DNA of 64,000 bases from Cymbidium sinense. Taxonomy: Eukaryota; Streptophyta; Magnoliopsida; Asparagales; Orchidaceae. Under the pieces are notes generated by a model. That model was not told where the DNA came from. It worked only from the letters and a program-made list of their open reading frames with translations, and did no database searches. The translations under genes and the position numbers were made by a program. Shown here piece after piece: positions 37,240 to 48,395 of this stretch; within the stretch, counting starts at the first letter, position 1, and each line of letters opens with the position of its first letter. The DNA is taken from NCBI GenBank assembly GCA_021442155.1, contig CM038215.1, forward strand, positions 214,080,982-214,144,981, read 5' to 3'.

Positions 37240-38480
37240 GGGGTGTACAACCTCCCTTATGTGAACCAATGGGTTGCCATGGGTTAACTCACCCTCTCAT
37301 GGACAAAGGCTGAACCCAATAGCCTTGGGTTAGGTTGGGTCAATGGTCCTCTTATTCAAGAAAAGCCAAAGGTACCTGCCAAGGGGTGGAGAGTTGGAGA
37401 AGCCACCCAAATGGGGTGGTTTAATGGGTTTGACCCAAACTAGATTTACCATGGGTTGGGCCCACTTGGGTAGGCCCATGGTGACCCAAGGATGAGTCAT
37501 GCCAAATTTGATTGAGTTTCGACTTGGTTTAGTTAGGTTTGGCTCAATTTGACCCATATGAGTCAAATAGGTTCAATTAGGTTAAGTTGACCAATATGAC
37601 CAAATTGGGTCAAATTAATGGTTTGGGTGAGTTTAATTGGTCATTTGGAATGAATTGGTGTAATTAGTTTGACTCAATTTGGAGTGGATTTGGGTTTGGT
37701 TCATATGATTCAATTTGGGTCAAATGAGTCATATTGACCAATTTGACCAAATTGGCCAAATTTGCTTGGGCATGAGTTAGGTTTATGTTCAATTGATCAT
37801 TAGGGATTGATTGAAAGAGTTGATTTGAATTGACTTGGATTAGGGAATGATTTGTTTCAATTGGACTTTTAGGTTAATTTGGGCTAAGTAGGTCAATTGG
37901 GTTGGCTTACTCAAATTGGCTTCAATTGATGATGTAGGGTGTTCAATAATCAATTTATGATTTATTAGAGGCATTGGTTGCAATCATTTTGTATTGAAAT
38001 GATATTTGGCCTAATTTGGCCCTTTAGGTCAATTGGGTCAACTTGGATTAAGTGGTCAAATTAGCTTGATTTGACCCAATTGATTGTGATTGGGTAATAA
38101 AAGATGATTAGCAACCATTATGGAAGAGATTGGATGAGTTGATTTAATCTAATTTAGGTTGGATTGAAGTTTGAATCAAACTAATCATTTATGTCTCATT
38201 AGGTCACGTGAACCAATTAGGTTGATTGGGTTGAATTGGGTTGAATTGGGTTGGGTTGGTGTCAATTAAATGTTAAGAGGGGTTCAATGATGGATTTAGA
38301 GTTGATTAGTGGCTTTGATCATAATTGAATTGGGCTCAGTGAGGTTTTGGCTCATTTGAATCCATTAGGTCAAATGGGCTAACTTGGATTAAGGTTCAGG
38401 TTAATTTGCTTGGAGCTTGGATTGGAAAATCAAATTCAATTAAGATTAATTAAATATATTTGAGTTGATTTAGCTCTAAT
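37240..38480. repeat. Degenerate GGTCAA/TTGGGT-rich array
   Basis: About 1.2 kb is built of variants of words such as TTGGGTCAA, AATTTGACC, GGTTGGGTTG and CAAATTGG, without a fixed period but clearly non-random. It has no convincing coding frame. It sits between the antisense frame and the presumed 3' LTR of the second Ty3/gypsy element, in the stretch where Tat elements are known to accumulate tandem repeats. Confidence 0.6.
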
Positions 38481-38789
38481 CACAGAGCTTAAGTTTGGAT
38501 GAGTTGATGGGCAAGAGTCTTGGTTTGGGCCTTAAGGTAGATGAAACCTATTTGTCCTAAGGCAAACTTTGGCTTAGGGTTATATTCTCTAAGTTTCTAA
38601 GCTTAGGTTTAGTGTTTCCTTAATCACTAGAAGTGTCTTAGCACTAAGAAAATCTAAGTTTCTAGAAGGTTCCTAAGTCTAAGATGAGAAAAATTAATTC
38701 TCACTCAAAAAGTGGTGAACAGTCACCTTTTTTAATATGACACTTTCCATTCTTCAGGTAACAACTCAGTTTTGGGTCTTCCATGTCCC

Positions 38790-41501
38790 GCTTCCTTATG
38801 GATTTGTGATCGATCCTCTCGGTCAAATTGGTTCTTGTTTAAATGCCTAAGGTTGTCTCTCCGGATTCACTGATGGTCCTAAGAAAGTAATCCATCTAAC
38901 CATGAGTGAGCTACTAAGATATCATCTGAGTGAGGAGGAAGTTTGCATGCTATAGTTGTGGCTTCATTTCACAAGGATCATGCACTTAGCATATCACCTT
39001 ATAGAAGTTCATTTGTCATTATTTTATGCATTTATTTCTCATTTTGTGAGGAAAATCTTGCACTTTCAAGTGCCACTCCTATGATCTGGAGTCTTCCCCA
39101 TATGGTGGAGCTCCTAACTCCAAAAAGGACACTACGGTCCCTACCCAATCAACTGCCAGAATGGCCAGCTTCACCTCGACGAATATCCAAAAAATGCTAG
39201 CGAGCTTCCCCTCATCAACTTACCATGATAATGGTGAGGCTGAGAGGAAGAATCAGCTCACCCAAGGGGAGGGGGTGATGAAGGGGAGCCATGGTTGCTC
39301 TTCTACTCCACAAAAGTCATTGCCTTGCATGGAAGGATGGCTTCTTTTAAAGAGAGTACATGCTCATTAAGGAAAGAATTGTTAAAGCTATGGACGAGGT
39401 TGGTGGATGAGCTCGAGATGTAATGCATTGAAGGAGTCTCAATGGAGGTTGGTGACTATGGAGGTCAAGTTGACTTCGCTTTAGTGTCGAGTTGAATTAA
39501 GTGAATCTATTCTCTTCATAATGGGCACAAACTTCATGTTTAATTACTTGTATAATAAAGCTGCACTTGCCAAGGAGTGGCACTACCTCATTACAAAGTA
39601 TTTTAAAAGATAATGTGTATAAGGGTTAGTAAGTGCATTTGCATTATTTTTTGTAATAATAATAAAGCATGTTTATAAAAAGGGAAGCCTCAATTGTTAC
39701 CCACTTTGTTGTGTTGAGCCAAGCTTGTGAGATTTTGGAAGATGGGCTTTTATTTTTTGTTTGTCATGATGTGCACCATTAAAGATTTCCTTGGGATTTG
39801 TAATGATTTTCTCATTTAATGACAGATGGGTGTTACCGAGCTATAAATTATCTTTGATAGTTGTCAAATGAGTTTATATTCCCCTTTACTCCTTCCTCGA
39901 GTGAGTGATTTCCTGTTGCACAAGTGATTTCACTATTTCCATGCTCACCTTTAACTCTCTCATAGTATGGTGATGGAGGCTTTAAAGAAGGCAGCCAGCA
40001 TGTTTGTGCACATTGAGGCTAAGGAGATGCTTGAACTCCAGCTGTAAATGGCCTCATACATCTTTCAAGGTTACTACCATGGTAACCCAAATTATTCAAT
40101 GCGGTGGCCAACAAGGATGAGCGACACTTCACCATTAGACTTAGAGAGTGGTGTCTCCTTCAACCATTTTCAGTGTAGTTTCATCTTTTCTCTTCTCTGA
40201 GTAGGTGGATATTCTTACTTTTATAGATTGGTGTCTACCCAAGTTCTATCGAACTCGGTGGTGAGCATTTCCACCTTCCTCATTTTTCTAAGGGAGGAGA
40301 GATGGAATGTAGCCTGACCTTTTTTTGTCGTGCCTTTGGGATTATGGGGCACCAAAATGACATTGTGTAGTTTTTGATGGTGGTGCTAAAGATCTAGTCA
40401 AATAAGGTTAGGAAATGGTGATCAAAGCTATGCTTCATCAAGTGCTCAACTAGCTGGTCAGTGCCAACAATTCATGTTCCCTTCCCGATGTACAAGGTGA
40501 AAGTTTTAGAGCTGAGTCCTCCAATGAATGAGATACTAACAAAATTGAAGGGTGGGGTTTTGCAGATCTACCAATATCTTCATTTGGCAAGAAACATGAG
40601 CTTCTCTTCAATACGAGTCCTTTTTTATGTCATTTTTGAAATTATAACTGAGTCATAAAGTCTTACTCTTTTACTTATTTATTTGTAGAGGATAATTATT
40701 CAGGACCACTCCCTCTCATACCCGAGGTCATCGCCTTCTTTAATAAGTATAAGAGGGTTGGCACTGAGTCAACTTCTTTAGAGGCCTCCCCTAGGAGTCA
40801 GCCAATGAGGCTGAGCCAAGTTCTTATCCTAAGAGAACCAAGAAGAGCACCCTGCGCATAGCTCCCTATAGTCACCCTGGCAAGAGGAGTGACAGTAGCA
40901 ATGAACTGGAGGAATGTGCTATGAGTAACTTCACTATCGACCTAGTCAGGCTGACCAGTGAAGCATTAGAGTTGGGGAGACAGGTTTATCCTAACATAGT
41001 AGGCCTTTCTAGTGGATAGCTATTGTACTCCATGATAAGCCTAGACCATCACATGGCAGTCAACCTGGGAGGTATACAATAAGTTCCTTCTTCATAGGAA
41101 GGAACTATCAACGGAAAGGGTGGAGCATGTGGTGATGAGGGGCTAGCTCAAGGATTCTAAGAGTAAACTTGCTAAGCTTCAAGAAGAAGCGAGGATCCAA
41201 GACGAATAGAAAGAGTAAGTTATCATGGAGCTGACTCATATAGAGGAGGCAAAGAAAGGCTTGTGGTAGAGTTGCCCTGTCACACTAAAGAGTTCAAGTA
41301 AAAGGAAGCTGAAATATCCAAGTTTTTAGATTCTGATGAGTATAAGCACTTATCCAAGAGAAATTCAAGGAGGGTTCCAACTATGTCACTGCCAAGTTAG
41401 TGAGGCATGGTTAGTTGGATGTCAAGTTCTTAGATTTTGATAATGTTCTCACTCTATTGAACTCTAACTTTGATGGCATTGATGAAGGAAACATTAACTA
41501 G
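38790..41501 (+). pseudogene. Decayed antisense ORF of the second Ty3/gypsy element
   Basis: Plus-strand coding traces lie downstream of, and antisense to, the minus-strand gag-pol of the second element. Readable pieces include KKVIHLTMSELLRYHLSEEEV (about 38,890-38,950), NFTIDLVRLTSEALELGRQVYPNIVG (about 40,928-41,005), a Lys/Glu-rich stretch likely to be coiled coil (41,080-41,340), and a terminal piece FKEGSNYVTAKLV then LDVKFLDFDNVLTLLNSNFD, ending at the stop 41,499-41,501. Many stops and shifts interrupt it. Some Tat elements carry an extra ORF in antisense between pol and the 3' LTR; position and polarity fit that. Function unknown. Confidence 0.5.
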
Positions 41502-42689
41502 CTGCCACTTATTCTCTTTCTAGTATACTCACACATTTTATATACAAGTAATTGATGAAATGAAAGTTTCTTTTCATTTCCTTTCTTTTTGTCAAGTATT
41601 TTTGTTGATAAATGCACTCACTTGGAGTAGAGAATAACTGTGACTAAATTTATTTGTAGGAATAAGGGTGAGTACCCATTCAAGTTGATTAGTTAGATAC
41701 TTGTACTTGTCATCTATGAGTAGAACATACATCATGAAGCAAGTTCCCTAAATATGTTTTGTAGAGTGCAAAGATGAGAAGTATCCTTTTTTTCTTTGCA
41801 GGAAGTTTTGATTATACTCGATGTAGTGTAATTCATATTGAATAATCATTTTATTGCACCTTAAGGAGAGCACAAGTGTATCAACTATAGTTGGTGGTCA
41901 TCGACCTCATGGGGTGTCAGTCTTATAATATGGTGCCAACAGTGAAGTGTTGGTCTTGGTAGTCACCAAACTCATAGGATGTCGATCTTACACTAAAGTG
42001 GCCAACCTAATGGAGTGTTTACCTATATTGTTCATTCTCCTTTTGGCATCTTGTGAATTATTTTAAGCGAGTATGATTTTTCACTTCCAAACACATTTCT
42101 TTGAGCTAGTTTTTACTCACTCAATCCGAAGACAACATGCCAAGCTTTGTATTATCATCTTAAGCCAATAATGATGCTCTGAACAGTTCAAGTTTATGCA
42201 TGATTCTTTCTCACATTAGGTGAGTATGGTATGTCATTATCGAGTATGATTTACTTCGGTTGGTCCGAAATGGCACACCATATAATATGAGTCGATTAGT
42301 AGTTCTCCGAGTGTTAACTCAAATTATACATACCCATACAGCATCTTGTGACTTTGTTTGCAACCATGTAGTAAGTAAATTAAGTCTTCAATATGATATA
42401 ATAAGCAAAAAAATAGAGTATAGGGTGAGATTTATCTTGAGAATAGAATATCTTTAAATCCTTAGCATTCCAAGTGTGTGGTACGTCTTATCCCAAGTGA
42501 GTTTGCAACTACTATACTCAAGAGCCTACTTGCCTTTTAATTATGTAGGAGCCATCTCATGTGTGGGTGCATTTTCCAAATGTGTTTTGGCAAGAAATCA
42601 TATCAACCTTCTATAAGACCAGGCAACCTATTTTGAAGAATTTTTCTTTAACTTAGTGATTGTAATACCTATCCATTCATCTCTTTATT
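41502..42689. other. Region between antisense ORF and integrase of the second element
   Basis: No domain was recognised. A short imperfect repeat at 41,885-42,030 has two to three blocks of TCATAGGATGTC-GATCTTA type, about 70-80 bases apart. A 65-codon plus frame at 42,260-42,457 has no motif. Confidence 0.4.
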
Positions 42690-43480
42690 TCCTCCTTTTC
42701 TTAGTGATATTTTGATCCTAAGTTTCTCCAATTAAGCAAGAGTGGTGTTAAAGGAGTTAGCATTTGATCTCTCCCATGCATCGAGTCCTTCTCTCAAGTT
42801 AATGGTCATTAAAACCGTTTGACTAGAAAGTCCATACTCTACCAGCAGCATCACTTCTATTTTATGAGAAAGAAAAAATGGTGTATATCCAGTTGTTAAG
42901 GTCAAAGTCATTCTTAGGGCTCAAAGTATAGTGAATATGATGTCTACCAACTTCACTTTGTCTCCTTGAACTTTTATCTTTAATAGATTTAGAAACTTTT
43001 TGTTACGGCTTCTACTTGGCCATTGCTCTAAGGGTGGTGCACTGAGGTAAATTTTAGTTGGATTCCTTTGGATTCATAGAATTCCCTTAGTTGCTTTTCA
43101 ATGAATTGCATCCTATTATTTTTTATGTTTGACATTGGTATTTCGTACTAGCAGATAATGTCAGCCCAAATAAAATATTGAATTACTTGGGCAGTTATTT
43201 TATTGAGTGATTTTGCTTCAATCCTTTGTTGAAGTAAACGATCATGACAAGGATGAATTTTCTTTATCTTCTAGTGAGTGGTATGGGCAAATCAGATCCA
43301 TTCCCCATATGAAAAATGGACAAGGATTGCTAATGGGTTACAAAGACTATGATGACTACTATAGAGGAGCAAAACCTCAGCATTGCCACCTCTTAACAAA
43401 TTCTTCCATGTATTTTCTTAGTGAGGCTAAAAGTATTCTTATCTTAGGATCCTACAGGCAAGTGTTCTTCCTCCGAAGTA
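42690..43480 (-). pseudogene. Integrase remnant of the second Ty3/gypsy element
   Basis: On the minus strand from about 43,420 one reads YMEEFVKRWQC, then FAPL (zinc-domain C-C part), then FFIWGMDLICP, matching the WG(M/I)DLIGP start of the catalytic core. From about 43,150 downward follow MQFIEKQLREFYESKGIQLKFTS and VHHP.SNGQVEA, the D(N)GTQF...F and AHPQ.NGQ.E blocks. KLVDIIF...ALR and TGYTPFFLS (about 42,960-42,870) correspond to W...L...LWAYRTT......TPF. Several stops and shifts are present. The reading is clear at family level but no complete frame survives. Confidence 0.85.
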
Positions 43481-43899
43481 GCTTTTGCATTCACTAAAAT
43501 GCGTCTCTTTGAGTATTCCTCTTTTTTTGTTTTCTTGTGCATGTCACATGTTAAGTGAGGTTGCCAATCTTTATAATAACTCACTTTCATTCAGTAGGTA
43601 TTAAGCAACTTGGATTTTGAATCTTCTAAGGTCTTTAATTTCTTTCTTGATTTCCCTAGTTTGCTGATATCTCTTTAGAGGGTCGACCCAATTGTATGAA
43701 TCTTCACTATATATTTGTAAAGATTCCTCCTCTTCTGTGCTAGGTCAAGTGAGCAAAATAATTGGCTTCTCCTTCTAGACAATAAGTCAGCAAGTTGAAT
43801 TTACTTTAATGGTACTTGCTTGATCTTAAGCTAATTCTTTGATTCTGCCCTTACCTTAGCATATATTTTTTGTAGGGATTAGTCCCTAACTTCATACTC

Positions 43900-44690
43900 T
43901 CTATTTATTTATCTTACCATAAGTTATGAGTTTGAAGAGGCACTAATGTATGAAGCGCGGCTAGTCCCTTGGCGAATCTCAGTCCAGGAAGTAAGGATTC
44001 ATATTCAGACTAATTGTTTGTCACCTAAAAGTTGAGTTTGATGTCCTCGATTATGGTGATCTCGACTAGACTTTTATTAAGGTGCCCACTCCTATGCTTT
44101 GCTAGCCCAAGGATCCATCTACATATAAATGACATAGAAGTTCCGAGTTGATGGGGACATCGCTTGGATTGTTGAAATCTGGAAATTTGTGAATGCATAA
44201 GCCTTAATGGTTGTCCTCGATGAATATGATATGTCAAACTAGTTAAGTTCCACCACCATTTCAATAGCCTTCTAAGTGGTCTACCTTGGTGAGTACATAT
44301 TTAAGCGTTTGTTTGTGATAACTTAAATTGAATAAGCTTTAGATTTAGGGTTGAAGCCATCCTAGTGCTATAATAAGTACGAGTGCGAGTTTCCATGATG
44401 AGATAATGTAATTAGGCATTTCGCAATTATTTTCTCACATAGTACATGAGACATTATTTCTCATTTTCCTCTCTAATCAAAATAGAGTTTATGGAGTCTT
44501 CTCCAACTCCTAAGAAGTAGTAGGGTTTTGCCTTCTTTCGGGCTTTGCAATAGTAAGGGTGATGCAAGTAAATTTTTAGGTCACAAAAGGCTTCTTCACA
44601 TTTTGAGGTCCACTCAAACTTTTTGGCACCCTTGAGTACTTCGAAAAATGGTGAACTATGCACTCCTTCTTTAAAGATAAACATATTCAA
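43900..44690 (-). pseudogene. RNase H remnant of the second Ty3/gypsy element
   Basis: The 78-residue minus frame at 44,690-44,454 reads FFEVLKGAKKFEWTSKCEEAFCDLKIYL and later SINSILIREENEK, matching the RT/RH connection (PFF..L.....F.WT.EC..AF..LK..L) and the SAVLVRE block. Downstream in another frame at about 44,000-43,930, YESLLPGLRFAKGLAALH matches the AEYEALLAGLR.A..LGA helix with the catalytic Glu. Frames change between blocks. Confidence 0.85.
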
Positions 44691-44699
44691 CCTTGCAAT

Positions 44700-45380
44700 T
44701 CATCCAGTGAGTTGTTGAAATTCTTTTATCATTCTAAGCGATAGCATGTCGAAAATGGATTTCACATTGTCAAAGTTGATCTTATGCCCTTTAGGGTGAT
44801 CAGGAATCCTGATCACCGTAAATGGTTGAGATGCATGTTATATTTCCTCAAAATATGTAAAGTTTTCTTCGAATCTTTAATGTGTTGTTCAAGCGCCTTA
44901 CTTTTGATGAGCAAGTTGTTCACATAGACTTCAATGTTTCTACCTTTCTACTCTTTAAAATTTTGATATATTGTTCTCTGGTAAGTTGCTCTAGCTTTCT
45001 TCAATTTAAAGGGCATCACTTTATAGTAATTTAGCCTTTCCCCTATAATGAAAGTTGTTTTCACCAAGTCGATTGGTTGCATCGGTACTTGATGATAACC
45101 TAAGAAGGAAACCAAAAAACTCATTACATAATTACTTTCCATTGAGATGACAAGTTCATCTATCCATGGGAGTAGGTACCCATCCTTTCAACATATCGAA
45201 TTCGAATTTGTGAAGTCCACACACATCTTTCATTTCAATTGGATTTTTGTGTATGACCATATTTGATATCCACTCCAAATATTGAACCTCTTTAATGAAG
45301 TCAACTTCAAGCAATTTAACTACTTCTTCTTCAATTGGTTCAACAAATAGGGCCACAATCTTCATGATCTTTTGTTTCAT
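44700..45380 (-). pseudogene. Reverse transcriptase remnant of the second element, active site YVNN
   Basis: Minus-strand frame 45,380-45,156 reads EEEVVKLLEVDFIKEVQYLEWISNMV then a KDVCGLHKFE version of the RMCVD(F/Y).DLN block. Frame 45,142-44,948 reads FLGYHQVPMQPIDLVKTTFI, then YYKVMPFKLKKARATYQR, the standard F.GYHQI.M...D..KT.FIT and Y.VMPFGLKNAGATYQR blocks. At 44,926-44,915 the catalytic motif reads YVNN rather than YVDD, so both metal-binding Asp residues of the box are Asn. Stops and frameshifts also break the frame. Inactive. Confidence 0.9.
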
Positions 45381-45599
45381 AAGCCAAGTATCCTTTTGTA
45401 TGTTGAGTCAGTGACAAGTGAGTTAATGTCTATGTTTAGCATTTCGATTGAGATCTAGGTAAATACATTGATATCATCTTAGAGAGTTTAAATGAGGGTT
45501 CTTTTTATTTTTTGTTGAAGGTTGAGTTGATCCTTAGGATTATCTTGGGATTTTATGTAGTTGCCACTTTCTCAACTTCTTTGATGATCTATGCCCTTG

Positions 45600-46345
45600 T
45601 TCATGCGACCTCAAATATAATACTTCTTGTGGCTTAGTAGAATCATCCATCACTCACAAATAGCTTGGCTCAGATTTCCCTGATGGTAATTTCTTATCTT
45701 ACTACTGGGAACTTGACCACTACATGAAAGGATGACACAACTGCTTTGAACGTATTGAGAAGTGGGTGGTCAAAGATGATGCTATATGTTGCAAGAGCTT
45801 CCACGATAGCAGTCAGCCATTGTCTTGAATTATTTCTTGCCTTTACCTTAAGTCATGGGAAAGTGATGACTCCTTCTATTTTTCTTCTATCTCTGAAAAG
45901 TCAAACAATGATCCTCCCGTGGGGGTGAGTTGAGAACTCATTACCTTCAATTTATCGAATACTAATTTAAAGAAAATGTTGACCAACCTCCAAATATCTA
46001 TCAATATGCTTCCAATCCGATAATTCATGCTCAATGTTGTGATGAAGATGGCATCATTCTATGGGTTGCTAATAGCGGGGTGAACTTTTTTCAAAGAAGC
46101 TTGCTAGGAGAAGCATTTGGTGCTCACACCATACCGCTAAATTGGCATCTTCATATCGTAGCTCTTGAGGCTGACTTGCCTCACATATTCATTATCTCCT
46201 CCAAAAATATCAAGTATGATCCCCACAATGTGAATTACATTAGTTGGGATGATTTCATTACTTATTTTGGCGACTTTCTTTCCTGGTCTTCTAGTGAACT
46301 CCTTGAGCTTCCTAGCATTGATGAGCTCGTCCACCAAGTTTCTTA
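45600..46345 (-). pseudogene. Protease and gag-pro linker remnant of the second element
   Basis: Frame 46,337-46,137 reads LKEFTRRPGKKVAK and, further on, HIVGIILDIFGGDNEYVRQ, matching the L..FV.R and I.TI.GG......AR..YAR linker blocks that precede protease. From about 45,920 downward come GVITFP, then YSIIFDHPLLNTFKAVVSSFHVVVKFPV, the protease C-terminal block YNAI(I/L)GRP.LN...AV.STYHL..KFP. The D-S-G active site itself (about 45,990-46,040) is too decayed to read with certainty. Confidence 0.75.
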
Positions 46346-46699
46346 AATGCCAACATTCCTTAGTGTTATGCCCATGGTCGTGATGATAAGCTTAGTATTT
46401 GGAGTGATCATGGACTCCATCTGCTTTTAAGGGTGGTGGTCTCTTGAAATAAACTTTGTTTTGAATGGCCTTACCAACTCAGCCATCGATCAAGGGAAGT
46501 ATCATTGCTAGTTGCACGTACTCACTGGGTTGATGGCGAGTAGTCAGATGTATGGGTTCCAAATCATGGTATTTGTCCTTCTCCTCTCCAGATGAACTTT
46601 TTCCCTTCGTCCTACCTCCTTACTCAAAGCCTATGCTTGGAGGTTCATTCTAAGGGCAACCTCTTCAAGGGATGGCTTGCACAAGTTGTCGAGGAAGAC

Positions 46700-47180
46700 T
46701 AAGTGACTTTGTTATACTCTTCTGCGTTGATGTGGCCATTCGCTGACTCCAGTAATTCAACAAGGGTTTTGACTACTAGAGGCTAAGTGTGTAACTGAAG
46801 AGGCCTTCCTTGAAACCTTGAGCGAGTGTGGCTTGTATGATCATAGGTTCTAAATTTCTAATTTTCACCATCTCCCTTTGAAAATTGGTGATGAATCTCC
46901 AAAGAAATTCATGGGGTTATTTCCCTGCAATAGCACTGAGTTCTTTAATGGATTTTGCGTTAGCAAACTATGTTGTAAACATTCTTTTGAATTCAATAAA
47001 GAGATTATGACTCCAACTAGTAACAATAAGAATTATTTGAGAGTCAATTTTTGAAAGTGGTGAAAAAGAGTTAGCATCTTACTGCATCATCATCCAAATC
47101 GATAAGGATGTTGTTGACTCAAAGTATGCTATGTGGTCAGTGGTATCAATACTTATATGATTCCAAGTGTAGAATCTTGA
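46700..47180 (-). pseudogene. gag capsid remnant of the second Ty3/gypsy element
   Basis: From about 47,160 downward the minus strand reads DTTDHIAYFES, then LSPLSKIDSQIILIVTSW pieces, then LFIEFKRMFTT, stop, FANAKSIKELSAIAGK, stop, PHEFLWRFITNFQREMVK. This follows the Retrotrans_gag layout (DP.DH...F......A.A....F...L.....W...LP..SI.SF..L...F...F.......T...L....Q...ESLR.F..RF..E...). Three in-frame stops are visible, all explicable by single C-to-T changes of CAA/CAG. The start of gag and the 5' LTR were not found. Confidence 0.8.
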
Positions 47181-48054
47181 AGCGGAGGGTGAGCTTCGGT
47201 GATTTTCTTTGAAAATGGATTGGTTGGCTTTACATGTTCTCTCCAAATGACCTCATTTTTGCTTGCTTAATAAGACTTATCATCAATACTCAGGGATTTG
47301 GACAATTCTCTCCTCCGAGCTAGCAGTCACTAATCTTGAGGAGCCTTCATCCTCCTTGTCTTTTGTCCTCCACTCCTAGCCTTTTTAATGGCCAATTGTA
47401 CCAAATGAATAATCCTGTCTTCTAGGCATTCACCATCTCTAGGGTTTAAAAATCTTGAGAAGAAGAAAGGCGGCGCTAGATTTCTACAAAATTATATTTC
47501 ACTGTTGTTATTGTAAACATCAATATGACATCTAGATTGAATAAACCATATGCAACACCATCTCTTTTGGATGCAATAATTTTATTAGATCAAATCACCG
47601 AAGTTTATGAAGACATTCCCCTTTATTTGAACTCAATAAAGTTGCTTGAAGATGTTAACAAGCTAGAGATCTATATGGCAATGGCGTTTAAGTGAAGGGT
47701 TCATTATCTTTGCAATTATTTTTAAAAAAATTATGTGTAATTTTTACTATTAAGATTTATTATTAGTAGTTGATCTTGCTAGCCTATTTATTTTGTTATC
47801 CTCATTGATGTTTTGATGTATTGCTAGGTTTGTCTTCTTTTACGAAAGCTATGTTGTTATCAGCTTTAAATTGCAATGGGCTAGCATATCTAATTTGTTA
47901 CTTTGTAATTTTCATTAATGCTTAAAGTTAAGATTTTACTCATTGATGTTTGTAGTTATGGAAAATGAAGATACAAAGCAATGTAAGACTACTATTATTA
48001 TTATTCTTTGCCTTATAAATAAACTATGAGTCATATCTTTGTAACACTCTATGT

Positions 48055-48395
48055 ATGACCTCAAAATTTATTGGAGAAATATGGAACACAGAGTTAATCA
48101 CAGGTCACCTAGAGAGATTTCATAACATATTTTGTATCTCACAAATAATTTTTAGTGATTTCTCACAAGAGTTTGAAAATTATCATGGACTTCATGGATT
48201 TTCTAGAATAATAATAACTAGAGAAGTGTTGGCATGGATGCTATATATTTTATCATATAATGAATCAATAAAGGCAACTAACAAGCGATTTTGACACTCA
48301 TCTATAAACAAATATTTTTCTATTAGTATTGGTGTTTTGGTGAATTTATCCATTAAAGTTATAAAGACAATACATTTAACTTTCTAAGGTACACC
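48055..48395 (+). pseudogene. PIF/Harbinger-like transposase fragment
   Basis: The 79-codon frame 48,055-48,294 contains FHNIFCISQIIFSDFSQEFENYHGL, then IIITREVLAWMLYILSYNESIKATNKRF. After the stop the same frame continues with HSSINKYFSISIGVLVNLSIKVIK. This resembles the helix-turn-helix part at the start of plant HARBI1-like proteins (F..LC..L.....L......V...E..A.FL..L.......V...F..S..TV...F..VL..L..L...). The DDE catalytic part was not seen downstream. The similarity is from memory of the family pattern and is moderate. Confidence 0.55.

Noticed and set aside
36895..37269. 124-codon minus frame
   Set aside because: No domain; sits in an LTR-like segment next to the GGTCAA array. A host gene is not supported.
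46080..46346. 88-codon plus frame
   Set aside because: Antisense shadow of the gag-pro linker, whose minus-strand reading matches retroelement blocks.
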